Assembly: GCF_001021555.1 (NCBI RefSeq)
Contig: NZ_LDCP01000004.1
Span: forward strand, 186,001 to 250,000
Source: Aurantiacibacter marinus
GTDB lineage: Bacteria > Pseudomonadota > Alphaproteobacteria > Sphingomonadales > Sphingomonadaceae
Direction of reading: 5' to 3'
DNA: 64,000 nt
Under the pieces are notes generated by a model, which made no database searches, had not been told where the DNA came from, and saw only the letters and a program-made list of their open reading frames with translations. Below, piece after piece: positions 9,777 to 19,213 of the stretch. Position 1 is the first letter of the stretch. Each line of letters opens with the position of its first letter. The position numbers were made by a program, and so were the translations under genes.

Positions 9777-10358
9777 TCAGAAGGTTTTCTCGACGAGTTT
9801 CAGCGCCGGGTCATCCGGGCTTGGCCGAACCTTGAAGCCCATCTCCTGCTCGAGCTGCAAAGCATCGGAATGGGCCGCGCTTTGTAATGAATAAATCCGT
9901 TTCACGCCCATCGCTTCGGCATAGCGGGCAGCATGGTCGAGCAGCGCCCAGCTGATGCCTTTGCCTTTCGCATCGTCACGCGTGCACATCGCGAACTCCG
10001 CTGTCTCGAAGTCATTTTCCGCCACCAATATGGCGGTGGCCAGTATCTCTTCTGTTTTGCTATCAAGCGCCAGAAAGTCGATGCTCAAATCATCATCATC
10101 GCGGACCATCGCGTCGATCCGCTGCTTGTCGACTTTCTTCATACCGGTCAGGAAACGATAATACAGGTCTTGCGGGCTGACACGTTCGAAGAAAGCCTCC
10201 AGCAAGGCCCGGTCTTCCCGCCGTGCTGGCGTGATAGTGATTGGCACACCGACAGTTGTCGAGGTGCACACCTCCCAGTCAGCCAGCGCTTCGCTGTTGG
10301 AAAAGCGCCGCGGCTTGATTGCTTCAACCTCGGTCGATCGGGTGCGAAAAACTGACAT
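9777..10358 (-). CDS. GNAT-family N-acetyltransferase
   Basis: 193 residues. The C-terminal ~145 residues form a GNAT fold: ITPARREDRALLEAFFERVSPQDLYYRFL is the usual beta1-alpha1 start, and an acetyl-CoA loop RDDAKGKGIS sits near residues 127-136. AGGAGA precedes the ATG by 6 nt. The spacing of 6 bp to the ATPase suggests co-transcription. 'SPQDLYYRF' GNAT domains also occur in Pat-type lysine acetyltransferases, so regulatory protein acetylation is possible. The acceptor is not known. Confidence 0.88.
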   Translation of the reverse strand: MSVFRTRSTEVEAIKPRRFSNSEALADWEVCTSTTVGVPITITPARREDRALLEAFFERVSPQDLYYRFLTGMKKVDKQRIDAMVRDDDDLSIDFLALDSKTEEILATAILVAENDFETAEFAMCTRDDAKGKGISWALLDHAARYAEAMGVKRIYSLQSAAHSDALQLEQEMGFKVRPSPDDPALKLVEKTF

Positions 10359-10489
10359 CTGCTTCTCCTGAGGTCACGTGTGATTGTGCATTCTGACCTG
10401 TCCGGTTCGCCGGAAAATGGCCTCTGGCAGTTCCCTGTATGACGCCAGCGTGGCGGCCCCGCATTCAGTCTGCGCGTCCTTGTCCGCGA

Positions 10490-10927
10490 TCAGGCCATGG
10501 TGCGCGGCCAGAGCGATCTGATATCGGGCGGCAGGCAGCCCTTCACATTATCGATTTCCCCTTCGCTCACATGGCTTGCGATCACCTCCAGCGCGCCTTC
10601 GACAAGCGTTATGGGGTCAATGTTCAGACCTTCGGGAAAGGCGCCGTCGATCTTGTCGGCAAAATCCTCTGCGGTTTTCTCGTTCGTGGGAGTTGCGCGC
10701 GGGGTCCACCCTTCGAAATACACGCCTCGGATAAGGGTCGGCAGTTGCGCCGAAAGGTCGACCGCTTCGGCCACCGGCAGCCGGTCGCGCAAGGCATGCA
10801 ACGTGCTTCGCAACAGCCGAAAGGCGCGGGCCTTGTCGTCCCAGTCGAGCGCTCTCATCAGGTCATCAAGCCAGATGTTCGCATCCTGCACTGCCTTATC
10901 GAATTGCCGTAGCCCTAGCGCGCTCAT
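10490..10927 (-). CDS. DUF2267 domain protein
   Basis: 145 residues. The sequence (RSTLHALRDRLPVAEAVDLSAQLP, then VSEGEIDNVKGCLPPDIRSLWP) matches the DUF2267 pattern: an all-helical protein with paired 'HALRDRL--EA--L-AQLP' repeats. GGAG lies 9 nt upstream of the ATG. In bacteria such genes often sit beside universal stress proteins and cation ATPases, as here. Biochemical function is unknown. It is oriented like the GNAT-ATPase pair but 131 bp away. Confidence 0.8.
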   Translation of the reverse strand: MSALGLRQFDKAVQDANIWLDDLMRALDWDDKARAFRLLRSTLHALRDRLPVAEAVDLSAQLPTLIRGVYFEGWTPRATPTNEKTAEDFADKIDGAFPEGLNIDPITLVEGALEVIASHVSEGEIDNVKGCLPPDIRSLWPRTMA

Positions 10928-10960
10928 TAGACTTCTCCAGCTGCGTGTCTGTGTCCACGG

Positions 10961-10975
10961 CCGACACCTTGTCGG
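10961..10975. promoter_or_regulatory. Short palindrome CCGACA-cct-TGTCGG between divergent genes
   Basis: Perfect 6-bp arms with a 3-bp centre, located 34 bp upstream of the DUF2267 start and 126 bp upstream of the divergent lipoprotein. It could be a regulator site or a chance hairpin. Confidence 0.25.
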
Positions 10976-11100
10976 CTACGTTTTGACGCCTTGTTGAAGC
11001 GCAATTCGCAATGCCCGTCGTTACGTATGCTTACGGATGTCACAGCAATGCCTGCGCGCCGAGAATCGCGGCACAAAAATTCGAAAAAGGAGCTGCCGCG

Positions 11101-11697
11101 ATGACTTTCATGAACCCGCTTCATACCTGTCGGGGCTTGATACTTGCTGCCTTTGCGGTGCTTGCAGCGTGTGCGACGCCCACGCCATACCAGCCGGATT
11201 TGCCAGGTCAGCGGGTATCTGGCGGATTCTCGGAAGAACGACTGGCGGACAATCGTTACCGCGTCACTTTCACCGGAAATTGCTTCACATCGCGAGAGCG
11301 GGTCGAAGGCTATCTGCTTTACCGCTCCGCCGAACTTACGCTGCAAAAACAGTATGACTGGTTTGTTATCGCTGATCGCCTGGTTGAACGCGATGCGCGA
11401 ACGTTCGAGGAGTACAACTACTCTCCATATTGGGGGTCGGCTTATGGATACTGGCGGCCCTATTGGGATTATTACGATCCGCGCATCGGCTGGCGCCGTT
11501 GGCATCCAGGGCTGCGCGAGCCCTTCTGGGCCGACCGGGTGACTTTACGGACAGTAGAACAGTTCACGGCCCATGCCGAGATTGTGATGCACCGCGGCGC
11601 TGTTCCAGGCAACGAAGAGCGCGCCTTTGTCGCACGTCAGGTAATTGCGGATCTGGAATCGACGATAGAACGCCCCGCCGAACGCGGCACCTGTTGA
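11101..11697 (+). CDS. Lipoprotein, CC0125/CC1285-like
   Basis: The ATG at 11101 (198 residues) is chosen because AAAGGAG lies 7 nt upstream and because it gives a clean lipoprotein signal: hydrophobic LILAAFAVLAAC with Cys in a lipobox. The body contains YRVTFTGNCFTSRERVEGYLL and KQYDWFVIADR, the pattern of the CC0125/CC1285 family of alphaproteobacterial lipoproteins. A Tyr/Trp-rich stretch follows (SPYWGSAYGYWRPYWDYYD). Envelope location is predicted. The role is unknown, and the family assignment is from memory. Confidence 0.75.
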   Translation: MTFMNPLHTCRGLILAAFAVLAACATPTPYQPDLPGQRVSGGFSEERLADNRYRVTFTGNCFTSRERVEGYLLYRSAELTLQKQYDWFVIADRLVERDARTFEEYNYSPYWGSAYGYWRPYWDYYDPRIGWRRWHPGLREPFWADRVTLRTVEQFTAHAEIVMHRGAVPGNEERAFVARQVIADLESTIERPAERGTC

Positions 11698-11733
11698 GAT
11701 GCCCTAGGCTACAAGGGCTGGAGGGCGGTTCAG

Positions 11734-12720
11734 ATGAAAGTCGTAATCTTCAGCGCCGAGGCGCACGATCGTGCCTTCTTGCCCAGAGCAAATGCTGACG
11801 ATGCCCATGAGTTGACCTTCCTTGATGCACGGCTCGATAATTCGACCGCTGTGCTTGCATCAGGATATGATGCTGTTTGCGCCTTCGTTTGCGATGAACT
11901 CAGTGAAGAAGTGCTTGTCCAACTGCACCGGCAAGGCATTCGACTGGTCGCCTTGCGGTGCGCCGGATTCAACAATGTCGACCTGCAGACCGCCAGCCGG
12001 CTGGGCATTACTGTGGCGCGGGTTCCCGCGTATTCTCCGCACGCCGTAGCTGAACATACGTTTGCATTGCTGTTGATGCTGACGCGCAAGCTGCACCGCG
12101 CGCACAACCGTGTTCGAGAAGGGAATTTCGAGCTGGAGGGTTTGCTTGGCTTCAATCTGCATGAAAAGGTACTCGGGATTGTCGGAACGGGTGCGATCGG
12201 CAACGTCGTGGCGCGCATTGGAACAGGCTTCGGCTGCAAGGTCATCGCGTGCGATCCAGCGCCCAATGATGAGTGCCGCGCGATGGGCGTGCGCTATGTC
12301 GATTGGTCCACGCTTTGCCGCGAGGTCGATATCCTGACATTGCATTGTCCACTAACAGCGGACACGAAGCATCTTTTGTCAGCGCGTGAAATTGCGGCGA
12401 TGAAACAGGCGGTCACGATCATCAACACCAGCCGGGGCGCAGTGCTCGACACACGGGCGGTGATAGATGGTCTGAAATCCGGCAAGATCGGCGCACTCGG
12501 TCTCGACGTTTACGAAGAGGAAGACGGACTGTTCTTCCACGACTTATCGGAGCAGGTGATCCAGGATGACATGTTTGCCCGGCTGATAACTTTCCCCAAT
12601 GTCGTCATCACGGGACATCAGGGCTTTTTCACGCAGGAAGCGCTTGCTGCCATTGCCGAAACGACCATCGCCAATTTGAGCTCATTCGCGGACACCGGGC
12701 ACGCAGTCCACGCGCTTTGA
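11734..12720 (+). CDS. ldhA: D-lactate dehydrogenase (2-hydroxyacid dehydrogenase family)
   Basis: 328 residues, the usual length. Reduces pyruvate to D-lactate with NADH in the cytosol. Seen: the Rossmann motif GIVGTGAIGNVVARIG (~148-163), the catalytic Arg region INTSRGAVLDT, a Glu in the VYEEEDGLFFHD segment and the catalytic His in VVITGHQGFFT near residue 295. The 'DLFF/IQDD' and 'GHQ-F-T-EAL' signatures are those of LdhA proper rather than SerA or glyoxylate reductase. GGAGGG precedes the ATG. It lies 36 bp after the lipoprotein and may share its transcript. Next to stress and ion-pump genes it would fit a low-oxygen response (inference). Confidence 0.92.
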   Translation: MKVVIFSAEAHDRAFLPRANADDAHELTFLDARLDNSTAVLASGYDAVCAFVCDELSEEVLVQLHRQGIRLVALRCAGFNNVDLQTASRLGITVARVPAYSPHAVAEHTFALLLMLTRKLHRAHNRVREGNFELEGLLGFNLHEKVLGIVGTGAIGNVVARIGTGFGCKVIACDPAPNDECRAMGVRYVDWSTLCREVDILTLHCPLTADTKHLLSAREIAAMKQAVTIINTSRGAVLDTRAVIDGLKSGKIGALGLDVYEEEDGLFFHDLSEQVIQDDMFARLITFPNVVITGHQGFFTQEALAAIAETTIANLSSFADTGHAVHAL

Positions 12721-12736
12721 GCTTCGCCTCGCAAGC

Positions 12737-13522
12737 CTAATCGTCCAGAGCACCCAGATAGCGGCTGATCACGACAGGATCATCGAGCATCTCCTCCGGC
12801 GTTCCGCAAAACACCGTTGTTCCCTCGTCGATCAGATATGCGCGGTCGATGACATCCAGCATCTCGGGCACGTTCTGATCGGTGATAAGGACACCAATCC
12901 CGCGACGCCGGAAATCTCCGATCAGGCTCTTGATGCTCGCGATTGTCAGCGGGTCGATACCGGCAAAAGGCTCATCCAGCAGGACAAACAGCGGATCAAG
13001 CGCCATCGCCCGTGCCACTTCACACCGCCGCCGCTCACCGCCGGACAGCGAAGTCGCCTTCGCTTTTCGCAAATGCGCAATCCGCAGGTCGTCAAGCAGG
13101 TCTTCCAACCGCTCCAGGCGGCTATTCCTATCGGGCTCGACGATTTCGAGCATAGCGAGAATGTTATCTTCTACCGATAGTCCGCGAAAGATCGAAGGCT
13201 GCTCCGGCAGATACCCGAGGCCAAGCGCAGCGCGGCGATAAAAGGGCAGGCCGGATATGTCTGTGCCGGCAAGGACGATGCGCCCTGCATCGCAGGACAG
13301 CAGGCCAAGAATGCAATAGAAAGTTACGCTCTTGCCGGCGCCGTCACGCCCGAACAGGCCCACAACCTCCTGGCTGGACACGCTTAGCGACACGCCAGAG
13401 AGGACATCGCGCGGGCCGAAAGCCTTGCGGATATCGACGACCTCAAGAAGGACCGGATCGGGCAAGGCTGCGCTTGAAGCGCGCGCCTGCGGTATCGCCG
13501 GATTGTCTGAATGCCGTTTCAT
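12737..13522 (-). CDS. LptB-like ABC ATPase (orphan paralogue)
   Basis: 261 residues, single ABC domain. Closest in style to LptB, the ATPase of lipopolysaccharide export: YLPEQPSIFRGLSVEDNI, LSGGERRRCEVARA and LLDEPFAGIDPLT. The Walker A reads GRDGAGKS where LptB usually has GPNGAGKT, so the Asn-to-Asp and Thr-to-Ser changes mark it as divergent. Lys and Ser/Thr are kept, so ATP binding remains plausible. No lptA, lptC or permease gene is adjacent. It is divergent from the bactofilin-like gene with a palindrome between them. It may be a second lptB or a partner of an unlinked LptFG-type permease. Confidence 0.82.
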   Translation of the reverse strand: MKRHSDNPAIPQARASSAALPDPVLLEVVDIRKAFGPRDVLSGVSLSVSSQEVVGLFGRDGAGKSVTFYCILGLLSCDAGRIVLAGTDISGLPFYRRAALGLGYLPEQPSIFRGLSVEDNILAMLEIVEPDRNSRLERLEDLLDDLRIAHLRKAKATSLSGGERRRCEVARAMALDPLFVLLDEPFAGIDPLTIASIKSLIGDFRRRGIGVLITDQNVPEMLDVIDRAYLIDEGTTVFCGTPEEMLDDPVVISRYLGALDD

Positions 13523-13587
13523 GTCGGGAAATTCGCGTCGGCTAGAACTGGAATGGATGGTCCGGCTTTCCTACCAGCGCGAGAATG

Positions 13588-13603
13588 ATCCTGACCTCAG
13601 GAT
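13588..13603. promoter_or_regulatory. 16-bp palindrome ATCCTGA-cc-TCAGGAT in a divergent promoter region
   Basis: Perfect 7-bp arms with a 2-bp centre sit between the LptB-like gene (start 13522) and the bactofilin-like gene (start 13671), about 66 and 68 bp from either start. The near-symmetric position suits one regulator controlling both genes. Confidence 0.4.
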
Positions 13604-13670
13604 ATCTACGGATGTCGCGGCCAACCCGAACACGCCAGCTTGTCGGCAACATACGTTGGGGAGGTGCGAC

Positions 13671-14933
13671 ATGAGTATGCGACAATTGAGCCCCGGGGTC
13701 CGCGCTGCTCTAGCGGCAATCGCTTTGCTGGGTGCCGCAACAATCGGGGCGCAAACGTCAGGCCAACCGACAGATCAGCAGACAGATCAACCGACTGGCG
13801 AAATAACAGATAGCGGCGACGCAATCGAGAATACGCAAATTGCCACCAACACCTCCCCAGAGACTGCGGAAGAAACCGACATGGTATTCGTTTCCGGCGA
13901 AGACCTGTCTGTTTCGACCAGGACAAGCGACGATCTTTTCGCTGCGGGCGGAACGATCGAGATTGTCGGTGCAAGCGCCGACCACTTGTTCATCGCAGGC
14001 GGGGAAATCGCTGTGCGCGATGCGACCTTGCAGGACCTGATCCTTGCCGGCGGCGAAGTGCGCTTGAGCCGCGCTGTTGTGGCAGACGATCTGATCGCCT
14101 TCGGCAGCGATCTCTTCATTGAGCGCGGCTTCGATATTGGCGACACTGCAGTGCTGGCCGGCGGTAATGTGCGCATGGAAGCACCTGTCGGCGGTGATCT
14201 GCGCATCGGTGCAGGCGAGATCTATGTGAATTCACCAATTGCCGGAACGGCGCGGCTGTCGGGCGATACAATCGTCCTTGGCCCACAGGCACGGATTGGT
14301 GGCGATTTGCTGTATCGTACCGAAAATCTTGTGATCGAACCCGGCGCTGTTGTCACAGGCCGCAAGGAACAGCTGCCCGCGCCCGATTATTCGCAACCGG
14401 AAGATGCGGGGCGGGAAATGGGGCGGTTACTGCTGTTTGCAGGTCTATCGATCTTGCTTAGCTATGCTGTCATAACAATTGGGCTGGTTCTGGCAGCGCC
14501 CGGACTGATGCGTTCCGCATCGCGGGAAATGCAAAACCGCCCGTGGCGAAGTTTTGGCATCGGCGCTCTATTCGCATTCGTCGTCCCGATATTTGCGCTG
14601 GTGCTTTTCATGAGTGTGTTTGGAATACCGCTCGGCATCCTCATCACTGTGATCGCAATCGCGCTGACTCCGATCGCCTTCGCTGTTGCTGGCTATTGTA
14701 CGGGGATGATCGCGCGTAGACTGGCGACCAGGCAAACCGAGCCGCCGGCTACGCGCTCTGCCCGCATCCTTTGGCCGCTCCTTGGCATTGTCGCTCTATT
14801 CCTGCTGACCCTGATCCCGTTCCTTGGCATATTCATCTGGTTTATAGCCATGCTGTTCGGGCTGGGCGCTTTGCTTCAACGCGCTGGCGGAGCATTGTCC
14901 GCACCTGAAACAAGAACGATGGCATCGGCCTGA
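13671..14933 (+). CDS. Bactofilin-like repeat protein with C-terminal membrane domain
   Basis: The ATG at 13671 is preferred (420 residues): GGGGAGG lies 7 nt upstream and a signal peptide (ALAAIALLGAATIGAQ) follows. After a Thr/Gln-rich linker, residues ~85-235 hold short beta-helix repeats like those of polymer-forming bactofilins: DLFAAGGTIEIVG, DHLFIAGGEIAVR, DLILAGGEVRL, DLRIGAGEIYV. The C-terminal ~170 residues have about four membrane helices (VVPIFALVLFMSVFGIPLG and others). The repeats would face the periplasm, unlike cytosolic bactofilins. A scaffold or envelope-sensing role is inferred only. Confidence 0.75.
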   Translation: MSMRQLSPGVRAALAAIALLGAATIGAQTSGQPTDQQTDQPTGEITDSGDAIENTQIATNTSPETAEETDMVFVSGEDLSVSTRTSDDLFAAGGTIEIVGASADHLFIAGGEIAVRDATLQDLILAGGEVRLSRAVVADDLIAFGSDLFIERGFDIGDTAVLAGGNVRMEAPVGGDLRIGAGEIYVNSPIAGTARLSGDTIVLGPQARIGGDLLYRTENLVIEPGAVVTGRKEQLPAPDYSQPEDAGREMGRLLLFAGLSILLSYAVITIGLVLAAPGLMRSASREMQNRPWRSFGIGALFAFVVPIFALVLFMSVFGIPLGILITVIAIALTPIAFAVAGYCTGMIARRLATRQTEPPATRSARILWPLLGIVALFLLTLIPFLGIFIWFIAMLFGLGALLQRAGGALSAPETRTMASA

Positions 14934-15030
14934 TTTCGCATGATGGCTGCAAGCGCCCGAACTGCAAAGCGGCCGGGCTGCTATTCAATGCCGATGACAT
15001 GAACTGCGGTCATATGATACCAAGCCCGAA

Positions 15031-16053
15031 ATGAGCAGCGTTGGGCAAAGCTCGGTCCTGTTCATGCTGGCCGCAGCCGCAGTCTGGTGGGCCGGGACGC
15101 GGCTGCCTGCCTATGTGGTCGCGCTCAGCGAGCGAACGGGCATCGGGCATGGTTTGGCTGGTATGCTGGTGCTGGGCGGGATAACCTCCCTGCCCGAACT
15201 GGCCACCGGTACAAGCGCCGCCGTCATTGGCGTCCCGCTCCTGTCCCTTAATGATATCCTGGGCAGCGCCAGCCTCAACCTGCTGTTGTTGGCGCTGGCT
15301 GACATGGTGATCGGCGACCGTCCGCTCACATCCGTCATCGCGAAACCGGTCACACTGATGCAGGGTGTGCTCGGCATGATCCTGTTCGCCCTGACGGCGG
15401 CGGCCATCGGCACTGGCGGCGGCGATTGGGGCGGACCGGTAGGTGCATGGTCGATGGCGATTTTTGTCGCTGTGATAATCGCCCTTGTCCTGTCCGACCG
15501 GGCTGAACGCAGGCCCATGTGGCAGGTGATCCACCCTTTGGAACCTGATCTGTCAGAGGTTTCGGGAGCCATGCCGATGCCGGTATCCAAGCTGGCAACA
15601 GGGCTTGCAGTGCTGACCGTGATTGTATTGGCAGGCGGCATCACGCTGGCCAATACAGGCGATGCAATCATTCGCGAAACAGGGTTGGGAGTTGGTGTTG
15701 CCGGATTCCTGATGGTGGCAATTGCCACATCGCTGCCCGAAGCCAGCGCCATTGTGGGCGCAATGCGGCATCGCAGATATGAGCTGGCCGTGGGCGAGAT
15801 CTTTGGTTCAAACATGTTCAATCTGGCAATCATTTTCGTTGTCGATCTCGCAGCATCAGGGCCGCCCGTGCTGAAACTGGCAGGCGATTTCGAAATTGCA
15901 GCGGCGATGCTGGCACTGGTGTTGACCGGCATCTTCGTGCTCGGGCTGATCGAACGGCGCGACCGCGTTGTGCTGCGCATGGGACAGGATTCGATTACCG
16001 CAATCGGCGTATATATTGCCGGTGTTGCACTGCTGCTTTCGATATCGGGGTGA
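15031..16053 (+). CDS. CaCA-family sodium/calcium-type antiporter
   Basis: 340 residues and about ten membrane helices in two homologous halves. The first half holds [16 protein letters not shown] and the second [15 protein letters not shown]; these are the alpha-repeat motifs (G-TSLPE) that carry the ion-binding Glu. [12 protein letters not shown] and [14 protein letters not shown] are the paired G(S/N)-N motifs. It exchanges a cation, probably Ca2+, for Na+ or H+ across the inner membrane. The ABC exporter operon starts 59 bp downstream on the same strand. Calcium is the family default, not proven here. Confidence 0.9.
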   Translation: MSSVGQSSVLFMLAAAAVWWAGTRLPAYVVALSERTGIGHGLAGMLVLGGITSLPELATGTSAAVIGVPLLSLNDILGSASLNLLLLALADMVIGDRPLTSVIAKPVTLMQGVLGMILFALTAAAIGTGGGDWGGPVGAWSMAIFVAVIIALVLSDRAERRPMWQVIHPLEPDLSEVSGAMPMPVSKLATGLAVLTVIVLAGGITLANTGDAIIRETGLGVGVAGFLMVAIATSLPEASAIVGAMRHRRYELAVGEIFGSNMFNLAIIFVVDLAASGPPVLKLAGDFEIAAAMLALVLTGIFVLGLIERRDRVVLRMGQDSITAIGVYIAGVALLLSISG

Positions 16054-16112
16054 TCTTCAATCAGGATATTTGCGTAGGGCCGGTTGCCTGCGCACGTGGT
16101 TATGACAGCACA

Positions 16113-16853
16113 ATGCAGGCGGCGACCCAAACCAGTCAACCAGACGGAGACGAGCGAGCCTTCTCCGGCCGCGAACTGTTCAAGACCTACATTACCGGGG
16201 AAACGCAGGTGCACGCATTGCGCGGAGTGGATTTCGATATCCGCAAAGGAGAAGTGCTGGTCCTGCTAGGCCCATCGGGCAGTGGCAAATCGACTTTCCT
16301 GAACATAGTCGGCGGGCTGGATAGATCGACATCCGGCACGCTGTATTATGCTGCGGAAAACCTCACAGCGAAAAGCGACCGCGACCTGACACGGTTTCGA
16401 CGCCAGCGGATCGGGTTTATTTTCCAGTTCTACAATCTCATTCCCAGCTTGACCGCGGAGGAGAATGTCCGCCTTGTTACCGATATCGCGTCCAACCCCA
16501 TGGACCCCGCCGAAGCGCTGCACCATGTCGGGCTGGCAGAACGCCGCCATCATTTCCCTGCGCAACTTTCCGGAGGCGAGCAGCAACGTGTCGCTGTGGC
16601 GCGGGCGATCGCCAAACGCCCTGGCGTGCTGTTGTGTGACGAGCCGACCGGCGCGCTCGATTCCAGCACCGGCATTCGCGTGCTGGAAGCCCTTGAAGCT
16701 GCCAATCGCGAACTTGATACAACGCTGCTGATCATCACTCACAACGCCGGGATCGCGGCGATGGCCGACCGCGTGTTTCACTTTCTCGACGGGCAGATCG
16801 CCCGGATCGAGACCAATGCCGAACGCATCGCTCCAGCGGAGATGACCTGGTGA
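16113..16853 (+). CDS. ABC exporter ATP-binding subunit (MacB/LolD/DevA type)
   Basis: Single ABC domain: GPSGSGKST (Walker A), LSGGEQQR (signature), [12 protein letters not shown] (Walker B) and the switch His in [23 protein letters not shown] is the MacB/LolD-class Q-loop. The ATG at 16113 is taken as the start; a GTG at 16050 overlapping the antiporter stop would add 21 residues that do not look like the family, but neither site has a strong Shine-Dalgarno. The stop overlaps the GTG of the permease. It powers the permease and HlyD adaptor encoded next. Confidence 0.9.
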   Translation: MQAATQTSQPDGDERAFSGRELFKTYITGETQVHALRGVDFDIRKGEVLVLLGPSGSGKSTFLNIVGGLDRSTSGTLYYAAENLTAKSDRDLTRFRRQRIGFIFQFYNLIPSLTAEENVRLVTDIASNPMDPAEALHHVGLAERRHHFPAQLSGGEQQRVAVARAIAKRPGVLLCDEPTGALDSSTGIRVLEALEAANRELDTTLLIITHNAGIAAMADRVFHFLDGQIARIETNAERIAPAEMTW

Positions 16854-19213
16854 AGGCGCTCGATCTGAAACTGGTGCGCGATCTGTGGCGAATGCGCGGA
16901 CAGGCGTTGGCGATCGCCGTGGTGTTGGCCGCAGCATCAGCCACTTTCATTTTGTCCATGGGCGTGCACAATTCGCTGAAAATCACGCGCGACGCCTATT
17001 ATGCGCAGAACCATTTCGCCGATGTATTTGCCCATATGGTCCGCGCGCCCCGCAGCACACTGGATCGTGTGCGGCAGATCGACGGGGTACAGCAGGCTCA
17101 GGGCTCGATCCAGCAATATGCAATCCTCGACTATCCGGAAAGAACCGAGGCTGTGCGGGCCTTGCTGCAATCAGTGGACGAACACGGGCGCGATCAGCTT
17201 AATCTTGTGTATCTGAAAGAAGGGCGCATGCCCGCTGCCGGTCAGCCGGGCGAAGTGGTGGTCGATGAAGCATTTGCAATGGCGAATGAAACCGGCCCGG
17301 GCTACGAGGTGGATGCGATCATCTACGGGAACCGGCAACGGCTGCAGATCGTCGGCATCGGCCTTGCTCCCAATTACGTGAATGCTCTTGCCCCTGGCGA
17401 CATCATCCCGGACGATACGCGTTTCGGGGTCTTCTGGATGGGCGAAGAAGCGCTGGAAGCGGCAACCGACCGAACCGAGGCGATCAACACGATTTCGGTA
17501 AGCCTGCAACATGGCGCGTCTGAAGAAGATGTGATCCGCGCCATCAACGCAATATTGGAACCCTATGGAGGGACCGGTGCCTATGGCCGCAGTGACCACC
17601 CCAGCCATGCGTTTCTTGAAAGCGAACTGGATCAGCTGGAGGCGATGGTGCAGATCATCCCACCGGTCTTCCTCGTGGTGTCGACCTTTCTTGTCTATAT
17701 CGTGCTTGGCCGGATGATCCGGACACAGCGCTCTTTGATCGGACTGCTGAAAGCGTTCGGTTATTCAGACGCGGCCATTGCCTGGCATTATCTGAAGTTC
17801 GCGCTTGCCATTGCGCTAATCGCCATGGCTCTCGGTTCGCTGGCGGGTATCTGGATGGGGCGGTCCATGACCGAACTGTACGGGAGGTATTACCATTTCC
17901 CGTTCCTGCGTTTCAGCTTCGCGCCCGTTGTTTTCATTGGCGCCGGAGCGCTTGCCATGCTCTCCGCTGCTTTGGGTGCGATCACCGGCGTCTGGGCGGC
18001 GGCGCGTCTTACCCCGGCCGTCGCAATGTCCCCGCCGCCACCCCCCGTATACCGTGCGGGCGCAGTCGAACGGATCGGAGAGCGCGCGGGTTTTACCGCA
18101 ATCGGACATATGATCGTACGTCATATCGCCCGCTGGCCGGGCCGTTCTGCAATCACTGTGGGCGGCGTGGCACTGGCAGTCGGCTTATTGTTTGCCACAC
18201 TGCAATTCATTGATTCCAGTCATTTCATGCTCGACACTTACTTCCAGCGAGCCCAGCGACACAATCTATCCGTAACCTTCACAGAACCGCGAAATGAGGA
18301 TGCGCTTTACCAGTTGGCGCAAATCCCGGGCGTGTTGCGCGTGGAGCCTCAGCAAGCTTTGGCTGTCGAAATGAGCAATGGCAATCGGCACGAAAGAACC
18401 GCGCTTGAAGGAACCGCGCCGGACGCGCAGCTGACCGCCAGGATCGATCAAAAGGGCGCGCTGATCGATATGCCGCCAGCCGGGCTGATGCTCAGCCGTC
18501 AGCTGGCCACGCAACTGGATGTCCATCCCGGGGACAGCGTGCATATCAAGATGCTTGGCGGCCGCCATGCCGAAACTGTGTTGCCGGTTGGCGCATTGGT
18601 GGACGAGTTCATCGGGGCCCGCGCCTATGCGGCACCCGCAACGCTTGGTTCACTAGCCCGCGACGGCGCCCCGGTTAGCTCTGCCCTGCTTCTGGTAGAT
18701 CCGGCTGCGCGCGACAATATCCTGAAGGAGCTGAAATCCATGCCGCTGGTGCTCAGTATTAGCGACCGCGATTTCGAGATGGCACGGTTCCGGTCAATGA
18801 TAGACGGCAATATCAACACGATGATCATCTTCTACATTGGGTTCGCTTCAGCCATTGCCGTTGGCGTCGTCTACAACAGTGCACGCATCCTGTTTTCCGA
18901 ACGCGCCCATGAATTGGCAACCTTGCGCGTGCTGGGTTACCACAGCCGCGAAGTCGCAATTGTCCTGATCGGCGAAATTGCCTTGCTGGTGACATTCGCC
19001 GTTCCGACAGGTTTGCTTGTTGGCCACTGGTTGGCGAAGCTGATGTTGCTGATGTTCAGTTCCGATCTGTTTCGCCTGCCGTTCGCCCCCACCAATGCGG
19101 CATACGCCAATGCCGCATTGGTCGTGCTGGCGGCCGCTGCAGTGACAGGGCTTGTGGTCGCGCGCCGCGTAATGGGCCTGGATATGGTCCGCGTCCTGAA
19201 GGCGCGCGACTGA
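16850..19213 (+). CDS. ABC exporter permease with two FtsX domains
   Basis: 787 residues, GTG start overlapping the TGA of the ATPase gene. One N-terminal membrane helix ([20 protein letters not shown]), a large periplasmic domain, a three-helix FtsX block near residues 275-385, a helix near 435-455 ([18 protein letters not shown]), a second periplasmic domain and a final three-helix block. This two-unit architecture is that of 8-TM type VII exporters (DevC/MacB-related). These transduce ATP hydrolysis to the periplasm to extract a lipid, lipoprotein or small compound. The substrate cannot be read from the sequence. Confidence 0.9.
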   Translation: MKALDLKLVRDLWRMRGQALAIAVVLAAASATFILSMGVHNSLKITRDAYYAQNHFADVFAHMVRAPRSTLDRVRQIDGVQQAQGSIQQYAILDYPERTEAVRALLQSVDEHGRDQLNLVYLKEGRMPAAGQPGEVVVDEAFAMANETGPGYEVDAIIYGNRQRLQIVGIGLAPNYVNALAPGDIIPDDTRFGVFWMGEEALEAATDRTEAINTISVSLQHGASEEDVIRAINAILEPYGGTGAYGRSDHPSHAFLESELDQLEAMVQIIPPVFLVVSTFLVYIVLGRMIRTQRSLIGLLKAFGYSDAAIAWHYLKFALAIALIAMALGSLAGIWMGRSMTELYGRYYHFPFLRFSFAPVVFIGAGALAMLSAALGAITGVWAAARLTPAVAMSPPPPPVYRAGAVERIGERAGFTAIGHMIVRHIARWPGRSAITVGGVALAVGLLFATLQFIDSSHFMLDTYFQRAQRHNLSVTFTEPRNEDALYQLAQIPGVLRVEPQQALAVEMSNGNRHERTALEGTAPDAQLTARIDQKGALIDMPPAGLMLSRQLATQLDVHPGDSVHIKMLGGRHAETVLPVGALVDEFIGARAYAAPATLGSLARDGAPVSSALLLVDPAARDNILKELKSMPLVLSISDRDFEMARFRSMIDGNINTMIIFYIGFASAIAVGVVYNSARILFSERAHELATLRVLGYHSREVAIVLIGEIALLVTFAVPTGLLVGHWLAKLMLLMFSSDLFRLPFAPTNAAYANAALVVLAAAAVTGLVVARRVMGLDMVRVLKARD

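Noticed and set aside
13332-13670. Longer start for the bactofilin-like protein
   Set aside because: The added 113 residues overlap the divergent LptB-like gene and its promoter, and the signal peptide and GGGGAGG site fit the ATG at 13671.
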